From: Otis tarda | Lineage: Eukaryota; Chordata; Aves; Otidiformes; Otididae | Assembly: GCA_026413225.1 (NCBI GenBank) | Contig: CM048553.1 | Location: 116,814,690-116,878,689 of the forward strand | Direction of reading: 5' to 3' | DNA length: 64,000 nucleotides | Part shown: in pieces, positions 24,621-36,122 of the stretch | Layout of the letters: every line of letters starts with the position of its first letter | Numbering within the stretch: the first letter of the stretch is position 1 | Notes under the pieces: model-generated | Told to the model about the DNA's origin: nothing | What the model saw: the letters and a program-made list of their open reading frames with translations, nothing else | Databases searched by the model: none | Position numbers and translations under genes: made by a program

Positions 24621-27600
24621 AAACATACTTATGTCATAATAACTAACCATCCTGTTTTCTTAGCAAAGAGCGAAAATAATTAAATTTCTATTTATTTTTT
24701 TTTATTAACTGACACAGTGCTTAACCCATCCCTCACTAAAAAGACAGGAAATATTCTTAAATAATAAGAATACAATAATATTTTAAAAACTCTGAATAAC
24801 ATTTTTTTTTTACATAGACAAAAATGTATAATAGTAGTAAATAATGTACACAGTTGAATATTACTGAGTTAGCTATTGTTTAGATTGTTGATTGTGCATT
24901 TTTTATGTGAATCAAAACTCTTTTAAATAATGTTTAACAGATGAGTTTAGAATAAAATTTGTTACCAAAATAAGAGAATGCGATGCTAAAATAATATATT
25001 CATCAATGATGACTCATTCATTTTTTTTGGCTTTGCTAAATTATACCAGGATCTTTTTAATTGGGTGACTTTTCTAAATTCCTCTGTAATTCCTTCTTAA
25101 TCCTCTTTGATAATGATCTATTCACAATAATAAGATATCTAATATATTCAAGAGTGAAGGCAATTAAATAGACTAGTGGCTAGGCTGTCATACATAGCCC
25201 AATTACTATGGAATATGGAATAAATCAGGAATAGATATGTTTAAGATGTTGTTTTGTGCTAGACATGTAGTATAAATACAAGATATTTATAAATATGTAA
25301 ATATTTTTTCTAAATGTATAAATACTATAAAAGTGTAAATACTTTCTCTGAAATGAGCATCCTAATCACAGGGCTAGTACTATTCTGAATCATGGGTCTG
25401 TCTGTCATATCATAAAATGAGACACATACAATGAGAAAAAAAAAATTGTTAATCTTTATCCATGTTGTTTAAATTTCACATCCATTTCTAGTCTTTAAAA
25501 AAAAAAAAAAAAGAAAAACTGTCAGAAACCTGGAAAACATTCAAAATGTGTGAGTTTTTTTTTTTTCAGAAATATAAGTATGCTTTCTATCTATCTATCT
25601 GCACTTAAGAAATATAGTAGAGCTGCACACATTTAAACTGCAAAGAAAAATGATACAAAATTTTGTTCTCTTGGTTAGGATAGAAATTAACCTTTTTTTT
25701 TTTTAATTAGTTTATATAAATCCCTGCAGACAGATTGCTTTAAAAATAGACATGTAGCAACTAATATGCTTGAATGTGTCTAATTTGTTAGTCTAGGTAG
25801 TATATAATTGGACATATGTAGGTACCTGACTTGCACAAGAAGTATGCAGTCTCCCTGCATATGTGATCTAAATACAGCAATCTGAGCCAATTTTGTCTAT
25901 ACATGTCTGCAGCTAAATTCTTCCTCCTAATGTGTACTGCATAGTTCTATGTCTCTGATGTGAGACACATTGTACATAGTCATTTCTGAAAGGAAAACCT
26001 GGCCCCTTATTAAGCTCATTAACCAGCACACCATCATAAATCTAATATGTGCAATTAAATGATCAGGTCTTATGCCAGGGCGTTCTAGAAATATATATTG
26101 CTGGTTGTTAATCACTTTTATTTTAGGAATAACTATTGAGCTTTTTCAAACTGAATATATACCAAATTTTAATTATATCTCAGTTCTTGCTAAGGAAAGA
26201 AATGAGCATTCCTATTCTACCATTTTCCTTGCTTCCTAAAAATGTTGGGAAGTATGTTGGGAATGTATGTCCTGTTGGCCTGGATATAATAAGAATTTCA
26301 TTGCTGAGGCAGTTTCATTGTTCAATATCTTCTTTTAACTCACCTCTCCTCCTCACATTACCTAACTTCCCAGTTCACACCACAGCACCAGAGAGGCTTT
26401 TCGGTGGGTTGTACAGGTAACTGATTGTTCCGTTCACAGAAGAAGTGGCAGTTGTCCCAATAAGAGTGGCAACGGATTTTTTGGAAATATGCATTCAGAT
26501 TTCTTCCAGATGAAAGAGGAACACACCGGTATGGTCTTGACTGATTCCTTATTTAAGAGGATAGAATCTAGACAATATCTTCATGGATACAGAACATGGG
26601 GAACAATTGCAAATCATAATCTTTTTGTTTATCTACTGAACCAGCAGGAAAAAAAAAAAAATCACTAATTTCTACTCCCCTATCTGTCCTTGGACTTCTA
26701 TTGTCTTTGTTTATTTGTTTCTGTAGAATTTCTGGTTGTTTCACATCATGTACACTCTCGAAGTTGTCTCACAGTAATATTTACACACTGCATTTCAAAT
26801 CTTAATAGACACATTGGCTTAAAAGTTTGAATTCTTAAAAGAATTTTACACATTATAGTGAAGGTTCCAAAATTCTAAATATTGTTTTGTTTCTGTTTTG
26901 AATCTGTCCACCTTATAAAATATCACAGGGGCACTAGCACATTGGATCTCACTTCTACACCAAATACCACCAGGTTCTGGGGAGCTGGGTCTGGAATATT
27001 GATTCAGGCCTGGTGTGGCAGCCTCAGTTGAATTGCTCTGGATTTAAAATGCACCTGATCTCAGAGCATGATTCAAAAGCATTTATAAATAGTTATTAAA
27101 ATAAAGTTCACTCATCCCCATCTAGCTAGTGTGATAGAACATGAAAATAATGTAAAAAGCAATAAAGCAGAACATTTATGTCATCAAATTCAATTTTATT
27201 CTGAAAAATGTCCAGAGTTTACAAAGCATAAATTCACATCTTCCGTGTAGAAGTGTTTTTTTTTTTCTTTTTTTTTTGTGTGTGCATGTGATATGTCTTT
27301 ATAATACAAAGAAGGGTTATGATCTGCCTTTAAGCTATGAATTGCATCTGGGATAACTCATCTCAAACCCACTTGTTGTCCCTTGCAACTGGAGGGCCAT
27401 TGTTGAAGTTCAGAAACAAATAGGGAAGACTGTAAGACATTTGGCAGACAAGTGTATTGGGAACCCGTATCTCTTATCTGTAAGGCATGTTCAGATTTCA
27501 TGCCTGTGAACTTCAGAAGGTAAAAGATGAGAAGTGGAAGAGAATCATATGCTCCTCCACATGTGCTTTCTTGAGAGCCTTGAGTATGCAGTTTAACTAG

Positions 27601-28912
27601 GTGTGCCATATTTCTAATATTAACTCTGCAAGGGCCCTTAAATGCAAGGGCTCTGCCTATTCCTTCCTCCTCTCTGTTTCTTTTCTCACTCTCTTCTTCT
27701 ATGAGATAAAGCACCTTCAGGATAATACCCTGGCTTTGTCTGAAACCTGGAAAACAGGGCAGCTCTGATGTAACTATATACATATGGCGCCAAGGAACTG
27801 TTGCACATTTCAATTAGCTATAGAGATCCACCATTTGGTCCATTTCTTGGTCATCAGTTGTTTGAAATTCTGCAGTATTCAGTGTTATACAGCATCTGAC
27901 TCATTTAAATGACACTAAGTTCTCAGTAGTAAATCAATGGGCAGATTTTCCCCCAGTTCACAAACTGCAAAGACAATTCCTCAGTTCATCCTCTGAACCC
28001 CCTCTTTGACATTGAAATGAGGAGGACTGAAGACAGTGCCAGTCAAGATTCAGTTTGCTTTCTTTGAGCTGCAAAATACAGCCTTTGCATTACAGAACTC
28101 TGTGATAAGGCTTAAAAATACACTCTTGAACAGAAGTTGTGCTATCCCCTTGCCTATATCCCCAATTGTGCTGTAAGATAATGCACTTTAACAAAATTTG
28201 CAGAAATGTTCAACGAGTGCATGTCAGAAAATTCAAACAGACTGGGTCTGCCATCTGCTACTTCTGATAAGAGACTCATCTGTCTGTTGAGCAGGTAGTG
28301 GAGAGACTGAAAAAAAAGAGAAGATAATGAAACACTGAAAACATGCTGTATCTCACAGTTACTTGTGGACACGCATCACCTAATTGGGGGTCAAACCAAT
28401 GTTATTAAGTATTTAGAATGCATTTTGGATTCAATTTGAATTGAATATGAATATATGCAGAACATTACAAATAAAACCTATTGATGTAATTTGGCCACTG
28501 AACTCAGCTCCGTCTCTGTTTCAGTGACAAGACTAACAAGAATAAGTGTAATTGTGAAGGAACACTTATCTCAACTATGTCACTTGTAGCACAATAACAA
28601 AATCCTCAGTCTGCTGGGGCCACACAATTAAAATAGCATAAGAGTTAGCTCCATAATTACAGTCTGTCCTGAGTAAGGTCAGTATGCAGTTGCAGTATCC
28701 TGGGAACAAACGTAGTAATGACTCATTCCATCTTCATTTCCAGTACCAATAGGAAAGTCATCTGGTTATGATCTATTTATTATGGAACGTGATTATTTTC
28801 CTTTCTATTCAAGGCTGATACACAGGCCAAGGCATTGAAAACTTGGCTTTTCTTCAGTCCTGGTTTGCTGGTTGCAACCTATCTGGTTTGTCAGTTGCAA
28901 CCATTGTAAACA
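24621..28912. other. AT-rich non-coding DNA, no gene seen
   Basis: No exon or transposon recognised. Simple sequence includes a short tetranucleotide (CTAT)4 tract at 25586-25601, A and T runs at 25500 and 25555, and a T-rich patch followed by a short GT tract at 27257-27290. A 151-codon minus-strand open frame at 27358-27813 has no recognisable domain and I treat it as chance. Confidence 0.5.
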
Positions 28913-29465
28913 TGTGAGTTTGAGTGCACCCTCAGCAGATTTGCAGATGACACCAAGCTGAGTGGTGTAGTTGAAATGCCTGAGTGACAAGATGCTATCC
29001 AGAGGGATCTGGACAAGCACGAGAAGTGGGGCCATGCGAACATTATGAGGTTCAACAATGCCAAGTGCAAGGCCCTGCACCTGGGTCAGGGCAACCTCTG
29101 GTATCAATATAGACTGGGGGATGAAGGGATTGCAAGCAGCTCTGAGAAGGACTTGGTGGTACTAGTTGATGAAAGCTTGGATATGAGCCAGCAATGTGCA
29201 CTTGCAGCCCAGAAAGCCAATCGCATCCTGGGCTGCATCAAAAAAAGTGTGGCCAGCAGGTCAAGGGAGGGGATTCTTCCCCTCTACTCCGCTCTCGTGA
29301 GACCCCACCTGGAGTACTGCATCCAGCTCTGGAGTCCTCATTACAAGAAAGACATGGACCTGTTGGAGCAGGTCCAGAGGAGGACCACATAAACAATCAG
29401 AGGAACAACTCTTCTATGAGGACAGGCTGAGAGAGTTTAGATTGTTCAGCCTGGAGAAGGCACAA
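28913..29465 (+). mobile_element. CR1 LINE internal fragment lacking its 3' end
   Basis: Sense-strand CR1 ORF2 sequence from the RT palm ('gagtgcaccctcagcag') through 'cctgcacctgggtcagggca', 'ccagcaatgtgcacttgcag' and 'ggctgagagagtttagattg', stopping at 'ttcagcctggagaagg' near 29465. The terminal coding part, the 3' UTR and the octamer tail are missing. Because CR1 inserts by copying from its 3' end, an insertion without a 3' end must have lost it later by deletion or rearrangement. Confidence 0.95.
28940..29391 (+). pseudogene. Broken CR1 reverse transcriptase fragment
   Basis: The frame starting at 28940 encodes FADDTKLSGVVEMPE, which includes the catalytic FADD of the RT palm (28940-28951), and is then cut by a TGA at 28985-28987. 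It continues in the same frame with [10 protein letters not shown] and [44 protein letters not shown] and [15 protein letters not shown], to a stop at about 29390. The palm aspartates are intact, but the nonsense codon and the missing 5' and 3' parts make it non-functional. Confidence 0.93.
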
Positions 29466-32400
29466 TTTTGTGAGCGCAATAGAGCTAACATTAACCTTTT
29501 GTTTGAAGTGACTGGAACCGAGGGAAAGCCCACATATGAGGCAATGTGCTCTTCAGTGGTGTAGGACTTTATTCTGAATGAAAGGTAGAAGGCCTAGGAA
29601 AGGGAAGACATGAGGGAGATCTGACTGAATGTCAGATACTCCCCTGCATGAGGTAAGTAATGCCAAAGGGACTACTCTGAAATGGCAAATAGTAGAAATA
29701 TCACAAGTAGGAACTGTGGGGTAGTGAGAATCATCAAAAGACTACAGTCAGGAAAGCTTATTCCTGACAGGTCTTAGTAAAAAACTTCCATCTGCTTTTC
29801 ATTCTCTCGTCATTCTCTAGAAGTCCTCTCTCCCTCAGCCGAGTAAATCAAGCAGTATCTCTCTCCAGGATGCATGAAATCTTTATGTAGATCTTCTCCT
29901 TCCTTTGGCCTGATGTATTTTACTATCGACATTCACAAGATGGTTTCTGGTGTTCATGTCTTTCACTGACCTGGCTGTGTCCTGTTTCTAAGTGTGCCTA
30001 GGGTTCACAGTCTTATCTGAACTTTTTATGTACTTTTGTAAAGTTTACATGCACCCTCAACCACATAAATGTAGAGAGATTTTCAAATTTGGCATGATAA
30101 TTTAAAAATAAGAATGCTTAAACAGCAAATACTACCACTAAAATTTAGTTTGAAATATAAAAACATCCAACAGCCACTCTTGATTAAAATTAAATTACAT
30201 TTTCTCTGCAGCACTATAGTTTGAAATGTCAGTAGCTATAGTCATAACTCACTGACTTACTTTCAGTGTGTGCTAAGAATCCAGGAACAGGGGTATTAAA
30301 TAATTGTCTATCTTAATACTTTGGCAGAAGAAAATTAAATCAGTGCAGTAGAGTGATCTTGAAATATAGATAAACAGTAGAGAACTTGCTGTAGGAGCAA
30401 ATAAAAGTCATAAAACATTTAGGTTGCTTTTCTGTATCCTATGGAATCTTCCATGAATTTGATTAAGAAGAAATCTGATCTGTTTATGTGTGTTGAGCCA
30501 GCTAGTCCACTTAGATGCAATATAGTTTGGTTACTCATTACTCAAGAAAAAGTGTTTTGCAGGGTGGATGAGAACCAGTACCAGTTCCATTTAGTCAAAG
30601 TTGGTGATGTGTTTTCTTGCCTACAGTATACTTCTATGGTCAGTGACTGGAATAATTCACACAAGAATGCTTCAGGACCACTGATCAGCTTTGTACCAAC
30701 TGCAAGTTCCTTACCGCATGATAAATAATTGCAATTCTTTGAGAATAGTGAATTTCTTAGTGAAGGATTTCTACTGAACAAAAACTCATTCATGAATCAC
30801 TATCAGTCTTTCACAAAGTCTGTTGAAGACAAAGCTTTAATACATACAGGGAACAAAAATACCTGTTGAGTTTCTACAGAATTTTCCAGGTTAAGGCAAG
30901 GTACAATGGACTAAGAAGCACACACTCACACATGCAGTACCTATCTTATTGGTTGATGAAGATAATAATGGTAAAAGCAAGCTCCTGTCAAAATATGATT
31001 TCTTGCACCAGTACTTCTGCTGCCTTCGAACTGTGAAATTTAGTTTGCTGTCAGTCAGTACAGTATACTGTTCCTATCTCTTTTTTGATAGACTTCAAAA
31101 GATTCAAGCATTTATTTTCCTGGATTATTGCAGCAACATATGCTGATGGGCCAAACAGCGAAGCTTGACAGAAACCCTTTTTGACAGCAAAGCTTGGTAA
31201 AGATATCGTTTTATATGGAACTGGAATGAAAACAAATAATGTTAATTGTTTATTGAAACAGAAGTTACAGACTTTAAGTAACCAGATCAAGTTTCACATT
31301 TTATGAATGTTTTGTGTGGAAAGCTGTGTTCAGGCAAGTTGATGTTCTATTCACTCTGTGAAATCTTCCATTTTCACTTAGTTGGTCCTGTTTATGCATC
31401 CACTCCAAAGAGAGCAGATACTTTGCAGCTGCCAGTCTTCCTTTTCATAGTCCACCCCTTATGAAGTAGAAGTGTAAAAGTAATATTTACCATGACAGAT
31501 GTGACTGAGCCTGCCACACTCTCCTCTTTTTCCACAAAGTCCTTGAAGTAGTATTGGGAATGACCTCAATCAGTGGATCTTTCAAGTAGCATTCCTTTGA
31601 GATGTGTGGTACAATTTATACCTTGCAGGTAACAGTGTCAGGCTCTCTGCTAGCACAGGAAACATCAACACATCAATTTTTCCTGTCTTTTATCTTTAAA
31701 CCATGTAAAAATTGCGAGAAGTTAGACAAGCACTTCAGTATCTGTGTATTCAGAAGCTGTGGATGCATCTTTAATAACCAGTATTGCCCTTGGTCATCAC
31801 CCTTGGAAATCAGCAGTGACCTTTCTTATTAGCACTACCCTCCAATATAATGAATTGAGGCTTATAATCACCTGAAAAGAATACATTAATTATCCCCACT
31901 ACTTCCTTTTCTGCAAATTGTCTTTACCTTACCAGATCCCACATGTGACTTCAGAGAATGCTATAAACCCTAATCCTTGTGTTGTACACACACAATTAAT
32001 GAACAGTAAACTACAATTTCTAGAACTATAGTAGGTGGACATTATGTGTAGATATATTAGAATAGTAGTTTCTTGTTTAAATGTGTTTAATTATTCACAA
32101 GCATATGCAGAATATTTGTTTACACAGTTCCTTTGTGTTTATGGGAAGCCCTTCTGGCAAAGTTAAACACCCTTACATGAATACAAAATTTCCTATTTCA
32201 ATTGACAGAACATCGTTAAATTATTTAAAATCACCTTCCTCATTCCCTTTTGTTATGGCTGGTCTGAAAAAGACATGCACAAAGGCAATTCTAAATGTGC
32301 ACTGCATTAACATGAATAAATATTACAGGAGGCCAGGATTATAAACCTTTCACATATTTTTCCCCTGTGGAGTTTACTTAGCAAAATCACACAATTTCTG

Positions 32401-33502
32401 ATAATACACTAAGCAATTCAGAGCATTTCCTTTTCATACTCTCATGTCTTTTTTTTTTTTTCCTATTATAACCTGAAAAGTATGGAACACAAAGAAGAGA
32501 GGGATATAGTGGGAATAAAAGACATACATAAATGGTACAAACCAAGAACTCTCTCTCTCTTTGTTACTTACAAAAATTATTCCAGTAGGGCACTTGGAGT
32601 TTTGCAAAATCAATGTATCTATTAATAAAAAGACAGCTTTTACTGTATTGCAAATTACTTGTAGTCATCTTCTGTATTTTGTAATATTTAAAAATCTGTT
32701 AGATTGTGATGTTTTAAGAAATGCATTTACTTCTACTCTGTTTAGAAAATGGGGTAAGATCATGGTCTCATTGAATTCAGGACACGTGCTAAACATTATA
32801 CTTTCACTGTACAGTTGTTAACTAGAAATCAGCAAACTTGAGATTCAGGTCTTAATTTTAGTATCTGTATCATTCTGAATTGAGGATTCCAAAAGTCATT
32901 TCTATTTGACATATGTTATTTCTATAGTTCACAGCTTCTGAAACTGAAGGAATACAAGTTCAAATTTGAATACAGTTTTGCACAATTAGGATCATCAAAG
33001 CAGATGAAGTGGGACTGAATAAGAATTCTCTCTCAACACTATGTTTGAGTATCAGGACCGAGTATGAGGATAGCATACGGAAGGAGAGGGGACAATGATG
33101 CAGTACTGTGTAAAATATTACCTTGCATTGACCTGTCTGTGGTAAACGTGTATATATGTGTGTGCATGCACACTCTACTTATGTGGCAAACACAAAGTAG
33201 TCAGTGTTAGTTCAGACTACAGTGAAAAGAGGGCTAAACTCATACAAATTACCTTGCAGTTACTCGGATAAACCACTGCACTTGGGCAATTATTGCGGAT
33301 CATCTGTGCACAAAACCATAGCTTTTTCTTCAGTCGAACTTCTGTTATATGTGTCTCAATTCAATAGTTGACTCAGAGCGAAAGAGAATATTGCTCTGAT
33401 CCAGTTGTTAAACCTCGATATGAGAGAGGTTATCTGAGCTGCAATGGATATGGAACAATGTCATGGGAGAAAAACATTCTTTCCCATTACAAATTTTACT
33501 TG

Positions 33503-33560
33503 TTAGTCTGATGGCTAAGGTGCTTGCCAGGGATTGAGAGTTCAAATATTCTAATTTTAT
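33503..33560 (+). mobile_element. Possible tRNA-derived SINE remnant
   Basis: The plus strand shows TGATGGCTAAGGTGC, similar to a Pol III A box, followed 27 bp later by GAGAGTTCAAATATTC, similar to a B box (GGTTCRANYCC). This layout is that of the 5' part of MIR-type or other amniote tRNA-derived SINEs. A functional tRNA is ruled out because the stems do not pair. The match is short and could be chance. Confidence 0.35.
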
Positions 33561-33900
33561 ATCTTTGCTTAACCACTAGGCAAAGAAAAGAAGTATCATC
33601 TTCAGCATTCTTTTGCTTGTACATCTTTTATTGCACATGTCCCAAATTAAATGTTTTGATACATCACCCATTAATAGAATTTAGTGTTTTGTTTGGGTGA
33701 GAAAAGTTATACATTTTAATTTTGGATTTACCTAGCTGGAAGGTTTTTATTAAATTTATTCTTAATTTCTGTCACTGAGTTGAAAAATTAGTTACTCAGA
33801 AAAGAAGTCAATGAGATCTTGTAACTAACATGCTAGTTCTTGGGGGACATCATCTCTGTTTTAATGCTCAGAGGCTGGAAAAGCTCTGTTCCAACTGAAA

Positions 33901-33940
33901 GTAAAATCCTGATCCCACTGGTAAAATCACAATCCCACTA
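33901..33940. repeat. 20-bp imperfect tandem duplication
   Basis: Two adjacent 20-bp units, each GTAAAATC then two variable bases and ATCCCACT; they differ at three positions, so the event is old. Confidence 0.88.
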
Positions 33941-34134
33941 ATTCCTAGAGACTGACTACTGAATTCCAGGATTGGTACCCGCCGCCTTCCAAAAATTGAT
34001 TCATATGAAACTATCAGATGAGTAGTAGTTATATACTACATATAACGTATTCATTTTTATACTTTATGTGTTTATATGTGTAAATACACTTCTGAGGGTT
34101 AATGTGAAAGGAAATTATTTTAAATCAGGCATAT

Positions 34135-34139
34135 ACCAC
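34135..34139. repeat. Target-site duplication ACCAC, left copy
   Basis: Five bases directly before the LTR's TG. The identical right copy is at 35738-35742, directly after the LTR's CA. The exact match on both sides of 1.6 kb supports the LTR boundaries. Confidence 0.85.
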
Positions 34140-34382
34140 TGTGCTGGTTTTGGCTGCAATAGAGTTAATTTTCTTCATAGTAGCTAGTATGAGGCTAAGG
34201 TTTACATTTGCGCTGAAAACAGTGTTGATAATACAGGGATGTTTTAATTACTGCTGAGCAGTGCTTGCACAGAGTCAAGGCCTTTTCTGCTTCTCACACC
34301 ATCCCACCAGCAAGTAGGCTGGGGGTGCACAAGAGGTTGGGAGGGGACACAGGTGAGACAGCTGACCCCAACTGACCAAATA

Positions 34383-35572
34383 ATAGAATCAAAGAATCAT
34401 AGAATAGTTTGGGTTGTAATGAATCTTTAAAGATCATCTAGTCCAAACCCCTGCAAGGAGCAGGGACATCTCCAAGAAGATCAGGTTGCTCAGAGCCCCA
34501 TCCAACCTGGCCTTGAATGTTTCCAGGGATGGGGCATCTACCACCTCTCTGGGAAACTTGTTCCAGTGCTTCACCACCCTCATGGTAAAACATTATTTCC
34601 TTTTCAAAAAAAAAAAGGACCATAAATAAAAGGATAAAAATAGGACTTTGTCCTATCAAAACAGGTCCTGCTAAAGAGCTTCTCCCCGTCTTTCCTATAT
34701 GCCCCCTTCTGGAAGGTAGAGGGGAAGGTACTGGAAAGCTGCTATAAGGTCTCCCCAGAGCCTTCTCTTCTCCAGGCTGAACAGCCCCAACTCTCTCAGC
34801 CTGTCCTCATAGAAGAGGTGCTCCAGCCTTCTTGTCATCTTCATGGCCCTCCTCTGGATCTTCTCCAACTGGTCCATGTCCTTCTTATGTTGGGGGCTCC
34901 AGAGCTGGACACAGTACTCCAGGTGGGGTCTCACAAGAGCGGAGCAGAGGGGAAGAATCACCTCCCTCGACCTGCTGGCCATGCTTCTTTTGATGCAGCC
35001 CAGAATGCGGTTGGCTTTCTGGGCTGCAAGCGCACATTGCTGGCTCATGTTGAACTTCTTGTCCACCAGTACCCCTAAGTCCTTCTCAGAGCTGCTCTCG
35101 ATCCATTGTCCATCGAGCCTGTATTTGTGCTTGTGATTGCCCTGACCCATGTGCGGGACCTTGCACTTGGCCTGCTTGAACTTCATGAGGTTTGCACAAG
35201 CCCACCTCTCCAGCCTGTCAAGGTCCCTCTGGATGGCATCCCTCCCCTCCAGCATGTCGACGGCACCACACAGCTTGGTGTCGTCCGTGAACTTGCTGAG
35301 GGTGCACTCTATTCCACTATCCATATTGCTGGGAAAGATGTTAAACAGGGCCAGTCCCAATACCGACCCCTGAGGAAAACCATTCATCACCAGTTTTCAC
35401 TTGGACATTGAGCCATTGACCACAACACTTTGAGTGTGGCCATCCAGCCAATTCCTTATCCATCGAGTGGTCCATCTGTCAAATGTGTGTCTCTGTAGTT
35501 TAGAGACAAGGATGTTGTGCGGGACAGTGCCAAATGCTTTGCACAAGTCAGATAGGTTACATCAGTTGGTCA
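34383..35572 (-). mobile_element. CR1 LINE nested inside the solo LTR
   Basis: The plus strand begins with ATAGAATCAAAGAATCATAG, the CR1 3' octamers reversed, followed by the 3' UTR and then ORF2 coding sequence up to 'cagttggtc' near 35572. It interrupts the LTR, so it inserted after the LTR did. The region 34605-34650 differs from normal CR1, being replaced by an A-rich stretch. An insertion of about 17 bases at about 34712-34730 (GAAGGTAGAGGGGAAGGTAC area) resembles a local duplication and breaks the reading frame. Confidence 0.95.
34695..35397 (-). pseudogene. CR1 reverse transcriptase fragment, broken
   Basis: The minus-strand frame reads from VMNGFPQGSVLG (RT palm entrance) through [12 protein letters not shown], the catalytic site, where the usual alanine is replaced by threonine (35280-35291). 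It continues with [56 protein letters not shown] and LEKRRLWGDLIAAFQY. Just upstream, at about 35397, a conserved Trp codon (SKW in the related copy at 59.0 kb) has become TGA. Downstream the frame is lost near 34715 through a small insertion. The palm aspartates survive, but the protein could not be made complete. Confidence 0.93.
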
Positions 35573-35737
35573 TCTGAGGGCAAAGGCTGCAGCTCTGACT
35601 GGGAGATCTGCACCAGGTACCCCAGCAGTGGCCAATGCCAGCATGCAGACAGATCTGCTGAAGGGAGAGACTGCAGTGTAGACCTCAGACTGCAAGAAGT
35701 GTGGGGCTGAGTTGCTGGCTACAGCTAAACTATGACA

Positions 35738-35742
35738 ACCAC
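35738..35742. repeat. Target-site duplication ACCAC, right copy
   Basis: Right partner of the repeat at 34135-34139; it shows that the two LTR halves belong to one insertion. Confidence 0.85.
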
Positions 35743-36100
35743 CAAAAATAGGCATAGACCACCATGTAGAGTATTAAAGAAAATCAAAGGTTCCAAGAGC
35801 ATAATTAAAGTTGGTGTACAGATTTCAGGTTTTTTCACAATGCAAGCTTTATGATTGCTGAAAAAATATCACTGTACTGTGACAGCAGAAAAAAATATAT
35901 ATATTTAAACTAGAAAAAAAAAATTCTTCCAATCAGTCTGTAAAATACATACAACGAGATCATTCGCATAATCTACTCTAGAATGCAATTTACATGCACA
36001 TTTGAAAATGACAGAAAAAAATCTGTCTTCCTGTACAGTCAATTGAGAGAGGTAGAATGTTCTAAGGAGGTGATTCAGAGTTCAGAAGGTAAATGCTTGA

Positions 36101-36122
36101 ATACCCGACAAATACCCGACAA
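36101..36122. repeat. Perfect 11-bp tandem duplication
   Basis: Two identical adjacent units ATACCCGACAA. It is a simple duplication with a CpG retained in each copy. Confidence 0.92.

Larger units (their letters stand above)
29466..34134. other. AT-rich non-coding DNA, no gene seen
   Basis: No exon recognised. It contains T-runs (32450), a short CT tract at about 32550, a GT-rich patch at 33150-33170, and weak tRNA/SINE-like sequence at 33503-33560. Faint MIR-like likeness at about 32825-32870 is too weak to call. Open frames are under 100 codons and lack domains. Confidence 0.5.
34140..35737 (+). mobile_element. Solo LTR of an avian ERV, split by a CR1
   Basis: The LTR begins TGTGCTGGTTTTGGCTG at 34140 and ends GCTAAACTATGACA at 35737, so it has canonical TG...CA ends. 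It is flanked by a perfect 5-bp direct repeat ACCAC (34135-34139 and 35738-35742), the target-site duplication made by the integrase. The sequence closely resembles a common bird LTR family with GAGTTAATTTTCTTCA and GAAAACAGTGTTGATAA near its 5' end. About 243 bp of its left part and about 165 bp of its right part remain; a CR1 occupies the middle (34383-35572). No gag, pol or env sequence is present, so this is a solo LTR formed by recombination between two LTRs. The 5-bp duplication fits an ERVL-like or similar class, but the class is tentative. Confidence 0.88.

Noticed and set aside
27358..27813. 151-codon open frame on the minus strand
   Set aside because: No known motif or domain, no plausible start context and no neighbouring exon-like sequence. 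A frame of this length is expected a few times by chance in 64 kb.
33503..33560. Possible tRNA gene
   Set aside because: A-box-like and B-box-like words are present, but the acceptor, D and anticodon stems do not pair. At most it is a tRNA-derived SINE remnant.
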